Shown: positions 9,662 through 18,082, counted from the first letter of the stretch. The stretch is DNA of 31,271 bases from an uncultured Saprospiraceae bacterium (GCA_937894165.1 CALCSX010000283.1:1-31271); one strand, 5' to 3'. Numbers and translations are program-made. The notes: generated by a model not told the origin, from the letters alone.

Positions 9662-10384
9662 ATGAAAACTATAGTATATTTTATATCATTTTTTGTTTTG
9701 GCTAGTGGGTGTAACAGTCCACAATTAAAGAGTATTTTAGATAGTCTTTCAGAGCCAACAACTGCAGAAATAGGAAGCGGATTAAAGGAGGCTTTGATAA
9801 AGGGAATTTCAGAAGGTGCGAATCAATTATCGGCTACAAATGGGTATTACAAAAGTCCTTTTAAAATATTATTACCTCCGGAAGTAAAGAAAGTAAGTGA
9901 TAAACTTCAAGTGATCCCGGGATACAATAGATTTGAAGAAATAGTTCTTGAGAAGATAAACAGAGGAGCGGAAGATGCCGCTAAAAAGGCAGCACCAATA
10001 TTTATGGACGCGATTAGAGCCATGACATTTCGAGATGCTTTAGATATTTTGATGGGCCAAAATAATGCTGCTACAGAATATCTGAATAAGCAAACTTATA
10101 ATTCGCTGTACAAAGAATTCAATCCTGTCATTGTAGCATCATTGAATAAATTTAATGCTATAGAGTATTATGCGGATGCTGTTAATAAATATAATTCCCT
10201 TCCATTGGTGAGCAAAATAAATCCTAAATTGGATGATTACGTGACCAATGAGGCTTTAAAAGGTTTGTTCGCAAAAGTTGCGGAGGAGGAATTAAAGATC
10301 AGAACCAATATCAGCGAAAGGAATACAGCTTTGATGAAGAAAGTGTTTGCTAAGCAAGATAGTAACAGACCAACAAACAACTAA
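9662..10384 (+). CDS. DUF4197-family lipoprotein
   Basis: The 240-residue product has a lipoprotein signal with Cys17 (LASGC). The mature protein has the DUF4197 features: GLKEALIKGISEGANQLS, the FKILLPPEVKKVSDKL stretch, a central DAIRAMTFRDALDILMG block, and a C-terminal YVTNEALKGLFAKVAEEELKIR helix. The function of the family is not established; it is mostly helical and periplasmic or membrane-associated. The gene stands alone, divergent from the methyltransferase. Upstream are near-matches to the -7 box (TATGTTTTG near 9579 and TACGTTTTG near 9634). Confidence 0.88.
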   Translation: MKTIVYFISFFVLASGCNSPQLKSILDSLSEPTTAEIGSGLKEALIKGISEGANQLSATNGYYKSPFKILLPPEVKKVSDKLQVIPGYNRFEEIVLEKINRGAEDAAKKAAPIFMDAIRAMTFRDALDILMGQNNAATEYLNKQTYNSLYKEFNPVIVASLNKFNAIEYYADAVNKYNSLPLVSKINPKLDDYVTNEALKGLFAKVAEEELKIRTNISERNTALMKKVFAKQDSNRPTNN

Positions 10385-10507
10385 CAGTTTATTATTGAAT
10401 TTATTTAGTGTAATCATGAAATAGATTGTATCCCTACCCAACCTTTTTGAGATAGCAGTGGTCTTTTAAATGATTTCAATATAGATTTTTTCGTAGTCAA
10501 TCATTAA

Positions 10508-10536
10508 TAAGGGGAGTTCACACGGGCTCCCCTTAT
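10508..10536 (+). other. Hairpin after the DUF4197 gene
   Basis: TAAGGGGAG and CTCCCCTTA make a perfect 9-base stem with a 10-base loop, 123 bases after the stop codon. No T run follows, so it may be a 3' stabilising hairpin or a Rho-dependent end rather than an intrinsic terminator. Confidence 0.5.
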
Positions 10537-10593
10537 GCTTGTGCTCAAAAATATACTTAAAACATGGATAGTTATAACGAATTCGATGGTTGA

Positions 10594-10677
10594 TGCGACC
10601 GCCTCCGGGGTCGGGAGGTTGTGAGGGGAGGGATAATGCTATCATAGTTTGGCCTCATCCGAGGTCATTAGGTTCTG
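10594..10677. repeat. Degenerate single copy of the 26-kb array element
   Basis: CGACCGCCTCCGGGGTCGG is identical to the start of the unit at 26312-26395. About 45 bases on, TGGCCTC/GAGGTCA replaces the TGACCCAC/GTGGGTCA hairpin of that unit. The second stem is thus kept with different bases. Confidence 0.6.
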
Positions 10678-10734
10678 ATTATGGAAATATTTATGTATAA
10701 TATATAGATTCTTAAAAATAGATGAGATTTTAAT

Positions 10735-10845
10735 GAGTTCAACTCACTACGGAGTTGGAGGTTTGTTAGTGAACACCCCGAGTTGCAGCCGTAACCGGCT
10801 TTACTCGGGGATATTGATGTTAAACTCCTACGGAGTATTGTTTTA
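10735..10845. repeat. Three-hairpin dispersed element, copy A
   Basis: There are three parts: a left palindrome CAACTC...GAGTTG around CTACG, a central hairpin CCCCGAGT-TGCA-GCCG-TAAC-CGGC-TTT-ACTCGGGG, and a right palindrome ACTCC-TAC-GGAGT. It is about 85% alike to the copy at 10931. No reading frame is shared by all copies. Confidence 0.8.
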
Positions 10846-10930
10846 AAAATGATTATTTTAGGAATTTAATTTCAATTCTAGATTAAGTCTAAGTTGCATA
10901 TTGAAATGTGTAATGCGGGGGGATTTTATT

Positions 10931-11040
10931 GAGTTCAACTCTCTACGGAGTTAGAGGTTCCTTCTTGTGGACCCCGAGTTGCAGCCGGAGTCGGCTTTAC
11001 TCGGGGTTATTGATATTAAACTCCTACGGAGTATTATTTT
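10931..11040. repeat. Three-hairpin dispersed element, copy B
   Basis: It has the same architecture and orientation as the copy at 10735, only 85 bases after it. The central loop is GAGT instead of TAAC, while both stems and the TGCA/TTT internal loop are unchanged. A 70-residue open frame across it (10929-11141) is an accident of the repeat. Confidence 0.8.
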
Positions 11041-11049
11041 CAATTTTAT

Positions 11050-11456
11050 TATTTAGTCTCTGCAAGAAAAGTCCAATTACTGCGTTACTTGAACCTGATT
11101 TCGATCATAAAATTTCATCCAGACCGCTTTATTTGAGTTAACGTTTTTAGAAGGCATTTTAACACTAATGAGGATTTAATTTCCTACAAAATTTAAATAT
11201 AGGTTTCTTTGCTTTGTCTAAAATTTGGTTATATTTCGTTGTTTTCTTTCAATTTAGCTCGCTAAATCTTCAAAAAAACGCCTCGTCTAACCAAATTTTA
11301 GATAAGTCTGGATTAGAATTTTACTCCCGAATTCAGGTTTGTATCTGAATCAGTCATTTATGACTTATAAACTCCTTAGATTCAGATACTTCGAAAGCCT
11401 TGTCCTTGAACTTTTCTTATCAGAGACATTTTTAAGGTAGATTTCTTGAAGGCACT
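11050..11456. repeat. Dispersed intergenic repeat, copy K2, split by an 86-nt hairpin element
   Basis: This is a second copy of the repeat at 8021-8180. Block one is 11056-11086 and block two is 11366-11453. Between them lie about 250 bases absent from the first copy, which contain the nested hairpin at 11217-11302. No gene is present. The rest of the gap to 11656 is AT-rich with nothing recognisable. Confidence 0.55.
11217..11302. repeat. 86-nt nested hairpin element, copy 1
   Basis: The outer stem TCTAAAATTTGGTTA/TAACCAAATTTTAGA is perfect over 15 bases. An inner hairpin ATTTAGC-TC-GCTAAAT sits at the tip. A core shared with the copy at 17847 includes GTTG on the left arm and CGCCTCG on the right arm. 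Confidence 0.75.
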
Positions 11457-11656
11457 ATAAAAATGTAGTTTCAATTCGAAAAAAAACAAGTGACGAGGAA
11501 TTCAATCAGCTTCGTGTTCAGGAGGAAATATGTGGTTATAGTCTAAATAGTTTTAGCTTATTTTTGGTTTTTTTTTGATGAACATTTTTTATGAAGGTGA
11601 TGAAGAATGGTATAAAATGTAGATTTTCTTGATCGAATATGTATTTTTGTGAGATA

Positions 11657-12430
11657 ATGGGCAAATATTACTTCGCATCAGATTTTCATTTAGGCGCAAA
11701 CGCCAAATTAACCAGTCAGGAGAGGGAAAAACTAGTCGTGGAGTGGTTAGACTTGGTGGCAAAAGACGCTGATGGAATTTATTTGGTGGGGGATGTTTTT
11801 GATTTTTGGTTTGAATATAAAAAAGTGGTACCGAAGGGTTTTACGAGAATTCTGGGAAAGCTTGCGGAAATTTGTGATTCAGGAATTTCTATCTATTTTT
11901 TTCCGGGAAATCACGATATGTGGGTCTTTGATTATTTGCCGAAGGAAATTGGGATTAAAATAATAAGAGGCGCCTATGTTACTGAGATAGATGGAGTAAA
12001 GGTGTACATACATCATGGTGATGGTCTGGGCCCGGGGGATTACAAGTATAAAATTTTGAAAAGATTTTTTGCATCGAGGGTTTGTCAATGGCTTTTTGCA
12101 GCGCTGCATCCAAGCATTGGGATGGGAATTGCGCATGCTTGGAGTGCAAAAAGCAGGGCAACTCAGGGGAGGCAGGAAGTTTTCGAGGGAAAGGAGAGGG
12201 AATGGCTGTATCAGTTTGTTCAAGAGGAAGCAAAGCAATATTCTGATGTTGAATTATTTATTTTCGGACACAGACATTTGGCAATTGATATAAAGAATGA
12301 ATCGGGGCACAGCAGGTATATAAATTTAGGTGATTGGCTATTCAACCAATCATATGGAGTACTTGAGAATGGGAAATTTGAATTGACCTCATATAAGAAT
12401 GATTTTGCTGAAATTATTCGCGATGAATAG
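11657..12430 (+). CDS. lpxH: UDP-2,3-diacylglucosamine hydrolase (LpxH-type metallophosphoesterase)
   Basis: This enzyme cleaves UDP-2,3-diacylglucosamine to lipid X and UMP in lipid A synthesis, at the inner face of the cytoplasmic membrane. All metal-site motifs of the calcineurin-like fold are present: D9-F-H11, GD46VFD49FW, GNHD (N85, H86, D87), H119-H120-GDG and GH205RH207. The product is 257 residues from the ATG at 11657, close to the usual 240-260; an in-frame ATG at 11639 would add six residues ahead of the conserved GKYYFASDFHLG start. A 51-residue membrane protein gene follows 44 bases after the stop. Confidence 0.92.
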   Translation: MGKYYFASDFHLGANAKLTSQEREKLVVEWLDLVAKDADGIYLVGDVFDFWFEYKKVVPKGFTRILGKLAEICDSGISIYFFPGNHDMWVFDYLPKEIGIKIIRGAYVTEIDGVKVYIHHGDGLGPGDYKYKILKRFFASRVCQWLFAALHPSIGMGIAHAWSAKSRATQGRQEVFEGKEREWLYQFVQEEAKQYSDVELFIFGHRHLAIDIKNESGHSRYINLGDWLFNQSYGVLENGKFELTSYKNDFAEIIRDE

Positions 12431-12474
12431 CGGAATTATTTAAATTTTATTAATTTTGTACAAAATTGTAAAAG

Positions 12475-12630
12475 ATGGCAGACGTAAAAACAGGACTTAG
12501 ATCGGATTGGATTATTTTTGGTGTATCGTTACTTTTAATGATTATTTTGTTAGTCGTTGCTACACCTTGGTTCTGGGTGCCACTTCCTTTTGTGTTGACT
12601 TATTTGGTGAAAGCTTTGGGTGTAATGTAA
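12475..12630 (+). CDS. 51-residue membrane protein
   Basis: This short gene encodes MADVKTGLRSDW, then a strongly hydrophobic stretch (about residues 13-30), then PWFWVPLPF and a second hydrophobic or amphipathic segment ending LGVM. One or two membrane helices are likely, with the short charged N-terminus in the cytoplasm. It lies 44 bases after the LpxH-type gene on the same strand and may share its transcript. I do not recognise the family. The codon use is ordinary, and the clean hydrophobic pattern with a proper start and stop argues that it is real. Confidence 0.6.
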   Translation: MADVKTGLRSDWIIFGVSLLLMIILLVVATPWFWVPLPFVLTYLVKALGVM

Positions 12631-12635
12631 TTTTA

Positions 12636-12668
12636 CTCGAAAAGTCCAAATACTGCGTTATTTTAAGC
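12636..12668. repeat. Partial copy of the K repeat, block one
   Basis: CGAAAAGTCCAAATACTGCG matches the GAAAAGTCCAATTACTGCG of 11064-11082 with one substitution and a small shift. Another fragment is at 15281-15300. Confidence 0.5.
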
Positions 12669-12715
12669 AGAGTTACATAATTACAAGTAAAAGATTTAAA
12701 AAAGCAAATTTAAGT

Positions 12716-12824
12716 GTTCAACTCCCTACGGAGTTGATGGCATATTTTATTTGTACCCCGAGTTGCAGCCTTTCAGGCTTTACCCGGGGTTATTGATGTT
12801 TTACTCCTACGGAGTAATGTTTTT
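12716..12824. repeat. Three-hairpin dispersed element, copy C
   Basis: It has the same order as the copies at 10735 and 10931. The left palindrome is CAACTCC-CTAC-GGAGTTG (7 pairs) and the right palindrome is TTACTCC-TAC-GGAGTAA (7 pairs). The central hairpin has GCCT/AGGC where the others have GCCG/CGGC, a compensatory change. The rest of the gap 12825-13023 is AT-rich without a gene. Confidence 0.8.
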
Positions 12825-13023
12825 AAAAGGTCGAATGTTAAATGTAATTCGATTCTTAATAATAGAATTGAGAAAAACTCAAGTGTATTATAAGCTTCTT
12901 ATAGATACAATATTTTTATCTTACTAAAATTCTAATCGATAAAAGCTTCTCAATAGAACTTTAAAAATTTGCACAATTCATTTGAAATAAATCTTGTAAG
13001 TAAAATATATTCCATATTTATTT

Positions 13024-14850
13024 TCATTCCTCTTCAGAAGAGGGAGCAGAAATACCTGAATTAAAATGATTTTGGATTCTTTCCGCATTTTTCGCACCAA
13101 CTAATGCAGTAATATCCTCAGTTGTGGCTTCTTTAATTCTTTTTACGGATTTGTAGTGAGCCAATAGCTTTTTCTCGGTTGCGGGCCCGATGCCTTTAAT
13201 GCTTTTCAGCTCAGATTGTATAAAATTTTTGGACCGGGTATCACGATGGAAAGTGATAGCAAATCGATGCGCCTCGTTCCGAAGTTGTTGTATCAATTTA
13301 AGGCTTTCACTTTTTTTATTAATATATAAAGGGATAGGATCTTCAGGAAAGAATATTTCCTCCAATCTTTTTGCAATGCCGATTAAGGTTATTTTGTCGT
13401 CTAGTTCCAACTCTTTCAATATGGAGTGGGCGGCACTCAATTGCCCTTTTCCACCATCAATGATCACTAACTGCGGGAGAGGTTGATTTTCCACCTTCAA
13501 TCTATGATAACGGCGATAAACAGTTTCCTTCATTGATGCAAAATCGTCCGGGCCTATAACTGTTTTAATATGGAATTTGCGATAATCCTTCTTCGATGGC
13601 TTGGCATTTTTAAACACCACACAGGATCCTACCGGATTAGTCCCTTGGATATTAGAGTTGTCAAAACATTCGATATGGAAGGGCATTTCCTTCATTTGCA
13701 AGTCGTTTTGCAATGTGCGGATAATTCTTTCAGCCGGGGTTTGCTTATTGGTTCGGTTTATTTTTTCTCTTTTCTTTTGGAGAAGGAAATACTGTGCATT
13801 TTTTGTCGAAAGATCCAGTAGTTTTTTCTTATCACCGATTTTGGGAATGGTCTGAATATAATCTTCAGCTAATTCTACCTCAAAGGGAAGAATTATTTCC
13901 GATGCAATGCTATTGAATCTTTGTCTAAGCTCCGGAATTACGAATTCGAGAAGATCTTTTTGATCCTGGTCCAGATTTTTTTCTAATTCTGCGGTGTAGG
14001 TATTGATAATAGCCCCGTTGACTACTTTTATGTAATTTACATAAGCGTCATTTTGATCTTCGGCAATACTAAATACATCGACGTCCCGAATAGTGGTGCT
14101 AACAATAGTGGATTTTGACTGATAGTCTTCGAAAACGAACATTTTATCCTTGATCTCCTGTGCCTTTTCAAATTCCAGATTTTCTGCATATTCAAGCATT
14201 AGCCTGTTCATATGATTTTTTACTTCTCCAAAATTGCCTTTAAGAATGTTTTTAATCTGTTCAATTTTTTCATCGTATTCTGCTTCAGATTCGAAAGCCA
14301 CGCAAGGTGCTTTGCAGTTTTTAATGTGATATTCCAAGCAGACTTTGAATTTTTCTTTACGGATATTCTCCGGACTAAGATTGTAATTGCAGGTACGTAA
14401 TTGAAAAAGGCCTTTGATAAGTTCCAGAATAATTTTTATTCTCCATTTTGAGGTGTAGGGGCCGAAGTATATAGAGCCGTCTCTAATTATTTTTCGGGTA
14501 AAATAGACTCTGGGAAATCTTTCATTTTTAATACACAGATAGGTATATGTTTTGCCATCTTTGAGGCTAACATTGTATCTGGGTTGAAGATTTTTAATTA
14601 AAGTATTCTCGAGCAGCAAAGCATCTTGTTCAGATTGAACGATGGTGAACTCAAGTCTTTCGGCATTTCTGACCATGACTCTGGTCTTGTTCGCCTGATT
14701 TTTGCCGGCATTAAAATAGGAGGAGACTCTATTTTTAAGATTTTTAGCTTTTCCTACATAAATTATGGTATTATTGGGGTCAATAAACTTATAAATGCCG
14801 GGTGAAGTGGGCAAGTTTGCTACTAAATCCAAATAATCTTTTCTATTCAT
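13024..14850 (-). CDS. uvrC: Excinuclease ABC subunit C
   Basis: UvrC makes both incisions in nucleotide excision repair after UvrA2B loads on damaged DNA. The 608-residue protein has the full order of domains: N-terminal GIY-YIG nuclease (G18-I-Y20, then Y31-V-G33 and KAKNLKNR), the UVR/UvrB-binding motif (about residues 205-240, LEFEKAQEIKDKM), the RNase H-like nuclease (HIECFDNSNIQG and LVIIDGGKGQ supply the acidic residues), and a C-terminal helix-hairpin-helix pair (IKGIGPATEKKL, VGAKNAERI). Its length is normal. It starts 15 bases after the stop of the methylglyoxal synthase gene and is probably co-transcribed with it. Confidence 0.97.
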   Translation of the reverse strand: MNRKDYLDLVANLPTSPGIYKFIDPNNTIIYVGKAKNLKNRVSSYFNAGKNQANKTRVMVRNAERLEFTIVQSEQDALLLENTLIKNLQPRYNVSLKDGKTYTYLCIKNERFPRVYFTRKIIRDGSIYFGPYTSKWRIKIILELIKGLFQLRTCNYNLSPENIRKEKFKVCLEYHIKNCKAPCVAFESEAEYDEKIEQIKNILKGNFGEVKNHMNRLMLEYAENLEFEKAQEIKDKMFVFEDYQSKSTIVSTTIRDVDVFSIAEDQNDAYVNYIKVVNGAIINTYTAELEKNLDQDQKDLLEFVIPELRQRFNSIASEIILPFEVELAEDYIQTIPKIGDKKKLLDLSTKNAQYFLLQKKREKINRTNKQTPAERIIRTLQNDLQMKEMPFHIECFDNSNIQGTNPVGSCVVFKNAKPSKKDYRKFHIKTVIGPDDFASMKETVYRRYHRLKVENQPLPQLVIIDGGKGQLSAAHSILKELELDDKITLIGIAKRLEEIFFPEDPIPLYINKKSESLKLIQQLRNEAHRFAITFHRDTRSKNFIQSELKSIKGIGPATEKKLLAHYKSVKRIKEATTEDITALVGAKNAERIQNHFNSGISAPSSEEE

Positions 14851-14865
14851 TTATAATCGAGCGTC

Positions 14866-15255
14866 TTACCTTTCATTTTTTGAATCAATAAATCTTCCTG
14901 TCATTGCGCTAAGGATCAATTTGGCAGCGGCCGGATTGGTAGCCAAAGGAATATTGTGAACATCGCAAAGTCTCATCAACATCTGAACGTCCGGTTCGTG
15001 CGGATGTTTATCGAGTGGATCTCTAAAAAAGAAAACAACTTCAATTTCACCTTCTGCTACCAAAGCTCCAATTTGCGCATCACCACCCAGAGGACCCGAA
15101 AGCACTTTTGTCACCTGAAAACCTGCTGATTCCAAGAATTTTCCGGTGGTGGAAGTGGCATAAATATGAACGCCTTCAAAAAGTTCTTTATTATTGAGTA
15201 CAAATGTTACCAAGTCTGTTTTCTTGCCATCGTGGGCTATCAATGCAATATCCAT
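14866..15255 (-). CDS. mgsA: Methylglyoxal synthase
   Basis: This enzyme converts dihydroxyacetone phosphate to methylglyoxal and phosphate, a cytosolic bypass of lower glycolysis used under phosphate limitation. The 129-residue protein has the family residues: His8-Asp9 near the N-terminus, the phosphate loop STTG (35-38), SGPLGGDAQIG with the catalytic Asp59, and FFRDPLDKHPHEPDV with His86 and Asp89. Spacing between these matches E. coli Asp71, His98 and Asp101. It lacks the N-terminal 11-12 residues and some C-terminal residues of the E. coli protein, as is common. It lies directly upstream of uvrC. Confidence 0.95.
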   Translation of the reverse strand: MDIALIAHDGKKTDLVTFVLNNKELFEGVHIYATSTTGKFLESAGFQVTKVLSGPLGGDAQIGALVAEGEIEVVFFFRDPLDKHPHEPDVQMLMRLCDVHNIPLATNPAAAKLILSAMTGRFIDSKNER

Positions 15256-15271
15256 TGTTTTTTTATTTAGT

Positions 15272-15375
15272 TTTCTTAGGAAGAAAAGTCCAATTAAAGT
15301 GTGCCTCAGACAATTCTAAATTCTCAATTAAGCCGGCATTTCGACTCCGCTCAATGCATTTCGACTCCGCTCAAT
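15272..15375. repeat. K-repeat fragment plus exact 20-bp tandem repeat
   Basis: AGAAAAGTCCAATTAAAG near 15281 is a fragment of the K repeat. Then GCATTTCGACTCCGCTCAAT occurs twice back to back (15336-15355 and 15356-15375), followed by GACC. The same motif, with CTTCG for CTCCG, recurs at 24.5 kb. The rest of the gap to 15661 has a small CAGGG/CCCTG hairpin near 15431 and no gene. Confidence 0.75.
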
Positions 15376-15661
15376 GACCTGATTTGTGTGAACTTTGAAC
15401 CCAAACCTTTGATAAATAAGCCCCCGCCCGCAGGGTTTCCCTGAAAACAAGAATTTGAGTCTGTAAATCATCAAATAATAAAGTGCAAGGTACGAAATAG
15501 TTTAAAAGATTAGAATTTGAAAATATGGTGAAATCAAATTTTAAGAATTAGTAATATGATAAAAAATTATAATATGATCGTTGTTAAAAGTCCCAAAAAG
15601 TTCATACCTTGTTAACGAATGAGATGTGGGACGGATAATAAAAGGGAGTAAGCGAAAAAAT

Positions 15662-16678
15662 ATGCAAAGGAGAACATTTACTACATTGTTACCTAAAACT
15701 GTGGGAGCTTTATTGACTGCGAATATATTTATAAGTGAGATTGACCATCAAGAATTTACTTCTACCATGCCCCATAAAATTAAGCTAGGAGATACAATCG
15801 GGATGATCAGTCCTTCATCGCCTACAAGTGAGGAGAATCTAGTTAGGGCTATAAAGAATTTGGAATCGTTGGGGTTTAGGGTCAAATTGTCGAGTCATTT
15901 AAATAAAGCTACGGGTTTCCTTGCCGGTACAGATATTGAAAGGGTGGCTGATCTACATGAAATGTTGGATGACCCTGAAGTGAAGGCCATATGGTGCATG
16001 AGGGGAGGCTATGGAAGTGCACGTTTGTTGGCTTTACTTGATTTTGAAAAAGTTAAAGCCGCTAAAAAGATTATAGTTGGATTCAGTGATGTCACAGCTT
16101 TGCTGAATGGAATTTACACTAAAACAGGGCTTCAGGTTATTCATGGCCCGGTGGGAACTTCGGAATATACAGATTATACCAAGAAACAAATCCTCTCCTT
16201 ATTATTAAATGGTGAGCAGGATGAAGTCATCGAACCTTGCAAACAGCCTGCTGAAGATGAATTGCATCCTATTGCGATTAAATCCGGTATAGCGGAGGGA
16301 AGACTTGTGGGGGGAAATTTGACTGTCTTTGCTTCTTTATGTGGTACTGAATATATGCCTGATTGTAAAGGGGCGATATTATTTTTAGAAGATATTGGAG
16401 AAGTTCCATATAAAATAGACCGATGTTTGAATCAATTGAAGCAGAATATAGATTTCAATGAGCTGGCAGGGATAGTATTCGGAAATTTTAATAACTGTGA
16501 ACCTAAGGGGGGATATATGGATATGAGTTTACAAGGGACACTGATAGAAAGTGTTAGAGAATACAATTTTCCGGTGGTATATGGATTTTCGTTTGGACAC
16601 ATAAAGAATTTGTGCAGTTTTCCGGTGGGCAGGGTAGCAGAGTTGGATACAAATACCATGATAATTAAATTAAAATAA
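15662..16678 (+). CDS. LD-carboxypeptidase (peptidase S66) with a Tat-like signal
   Basis: The enzyme removes the terminal D-alanine from murein tetrapeptide. Family motifs are present: the CMRGGYGSARLL segment (112-123), the nucleophile Ser142 in GFSDVT, Glu243 in LEDIGE, and His313 in FGHIKN. I start at the ATG at 15662 (338 residues); the upstream GTG at 15626 would add only charged residues before a proper signal. From 15662 the protein begins MQRRTFTTLL, a twin-arginine motif followed by a hydrophobic stretch, so export is likely. That is unusual, because the E. coli enzyme is cytosolic. The dipeptide epimerase gene starts 16 bases after the stop, pointing to a murein-peptide recycling pair. 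Confidence 0.9.
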   Translation: MQRRTFTTLLPKTVGALLTANIFISEIDHQEFTSTMPHKIKLGDTIGMISPSSPTSEENLVRAIKNLESLGFRVKLSSHLNKATGFLAGTDIERVADLHEMLDDPEVKAIWCMRGGYGSARLLALLDFEKVKAAKKIIVGFSDVTALLNGIYTKTGLQVIHGPVGTSEYTDYTKKQILSLLLNGEQDEVIEPCKQPAEDELHPIAIKSGIAEGRLVGGNLTVFASLCGTEYMPDCKGAILFLEDIGEVPYKIDRCLNQLKQNIDFNELAGIVFGNFNNCEPKGGYMDMSLQGTLIESVREYNFPVVYGFSFGHIKNLCSFPVGRVAELDTNTMIIKLK

Positions 16679-16694
16679 TAGAAAAGTGAGTGAG

Positions 16695-17738
16695 ATGAAG
16701 TTGCATTTAAGGAAATATAAGTTGGAATTAAAACATCCTTTTCGAATTTCGAGATACGTTATTACAGATCAGCCTACTCTTATAGTCGGATTGGAACAAG
16801 ATGGGCAGATTGGTTATGGGGAATGTACGGCAAGTCGTTATTATGGGACAAATGTCGAAGAAATGTATGATTTTTTGGAGGGAATGAGAGGTGAAATTGA
16901 GAGTTTCGAATTTGATACGCCAGAGAAAATGTGGTCGGCGTTAGAGAGCCAATTAATTGATAATTCATTTGTACAATGTGCTTTAGATGAGGCTGCACAT
17001 GACTTGTATGGAAAATTGATTGGCAAGCCTGTATGGGAATTATTGGGATTAAAGCAGGAGAATCTTCCCATTTCAAATTATACTATCGGTATTGGTTCGC
17101 CCGAGGAAGTTTGCAAAAGGATAAGGGAACATCCCTGGCCGGTTTATAAGATAAAATTGGGCACTGAAATGGATCTCGAAGTGATAAAAAAGGTACGAGA
17201 GGAGACACAGGTGCCATTGCGCGTCGATGCGAATAGTGCATGGACAGTAGAAAAAACATTGGAAATGGGGGAGGAGTTGAAGAAATTGGGGGTAGAATTT
17301 ATAGAACAGCCACTTCCTTATGATGATTGGGAGGGTATGGAGAAAATTAAGAATTTGGGTTGTGCTTTACCGATTATTGCTGATGAAAGTATGCGTAAAT
17401 TAGGCGATCTGGAACGCTGCGCCGATTATTTTAACGGAATAAATATCAAATTGATGAAATGCGGGGGAATTACACCTGCTTTGAAGATAATTGAGGCGTC
17501 GAAGGAGACTGATTTAAGGATTATGGCCGGGTGTATGACGGAATCGTCGGTCGGAATTTCGGCATTGGCGCAACTTTTGCCTCTACTTGAGATTGTGGAC
17601 ATGGACGGAGCTATTTTACTAAAGAGGGATATTGCGGAGGGGGTAAAATTGGAGGAAGGGAGAGCAATTTTCCCGGAGAGAAACGGCACAGGTGTAGTTT
17701 TGAAAAAAGGAATAAAATTTGTAACTACTCAGGTATGA
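16695..17738 (+). CDS. Dipeptide epimerase (L-Ala-D/L-Glu epimerase type, enolase superfamily)
   Basis: This enzyme epimerises the second residue of murein-derived L-Ala-D-Glu to allow its use as L-Ala-L-Glu. The 347-residue product has the superfamily residues: K152-x-K154 (YKIKLG), metal ligands Asp178 (VDANSAW), Glu204 (EQP) and Asp230 (ADESM), and the opposite-face Lys252 in NIKLMKCGG, followed by the MAGCMTES substrate segment typical of the Ala-Glu epimerases. I start at the ATG at 16695; a GTG at 16686 is in frame three codons earlier. Its neighbour, the LD-carboxypeptidase, produces the upstream peptide. Substrate specificity is inferred from motif and context. Confidence 0.9.
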   Translation: MKLHLRKYKLELKHPFRISRYVITDQPTLIVGLEQDGQIGYGECTASRYYGTNVEEMYDFLEGMRGEIESFEFDTPEKMWSALESQLIDNSFVQCALDEAAHDLYGKLIGKPVWELLGLKQENLPISNYTIGIGSPEEVCKRIREHPWPVYKIKLGTEMDLEVIKKVREETQVPLRVDANSAWTVEKTLEMGEELKKLGVEFIEQPLPYDDWEGMEKIKNLGCALPIIADESMRKLGDLERCADYFNGINIKLMKCGGITPALKIIEASKETDLRIMAGCMTESSVGISALAQLLPLLEIVDMDGAILLKRDIAEGVKLEEGRAIFPERNGTGVVLKKGIKFVTTQV

Positions 17739-17846
17739 TCAATTTCTATCTAAAAATGTTTATTTTCCGTGATACTTCGTCTCTTTTCGTGTCAATAGCG
17801 CTGCTATGTATACCAATTAAATTTGAAATTGTCGGCAATCTTAAAA

Positions 17847-17932
17847 GAGATTTGCTCATCTACTTTGTTGCAAATACTCTCCATAGCTTACCGCTATGTA
17901 TGCGTTTTGCGCCTCGCATTTGAACAAATCTC
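17847..17932. repeat. 86-nt nested hairpin element, copy 2
   Basis: The outer stem GAGATTTGCTCA/TGAACAAATCTC pairs 11 of 12 bases, and the inner hairpin is CATAGC-TTACC-GCTATG. It has the same length as the copy at 11217 and shares GTTG and CGCCTCG at the same places, but both stems have different bases. A 62-residue open frame at 17735-17923 crosses it and is not a gene. Upstream, ATAGC-GCT-GCTAT (about 17799) is another small hairpin. The rest of 17739-18082 is AT-rich. Confidence 0.75.
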
Positions 17933-18082
17933 AATATTAATCTTATCCAACATTCCAAAATTTATTTGGTATTCCTCAAAAAGCATCTTCGTCTGACGAA
18001 AAATTAATTATTTTTATCTTTTGAAAGCATCTAGCTGAGTAGTTACTAAAATTTCAATAGTTATATTTATAAAAATTGTAGA

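Noticed and set aside
10929..11141. 70-residue open frame
   Set aside because: It is made mostly of copy B of the three-hairpin repeat, and the frame is not kept in copies A and C.
17735..17923. 62-residue frame overlapping the epimerase stop codon
   Set aside because: The ATGA overlap looks operon-like, but more than a third of the frame is the 86-nt hairpin element and the rest is not protein-like.
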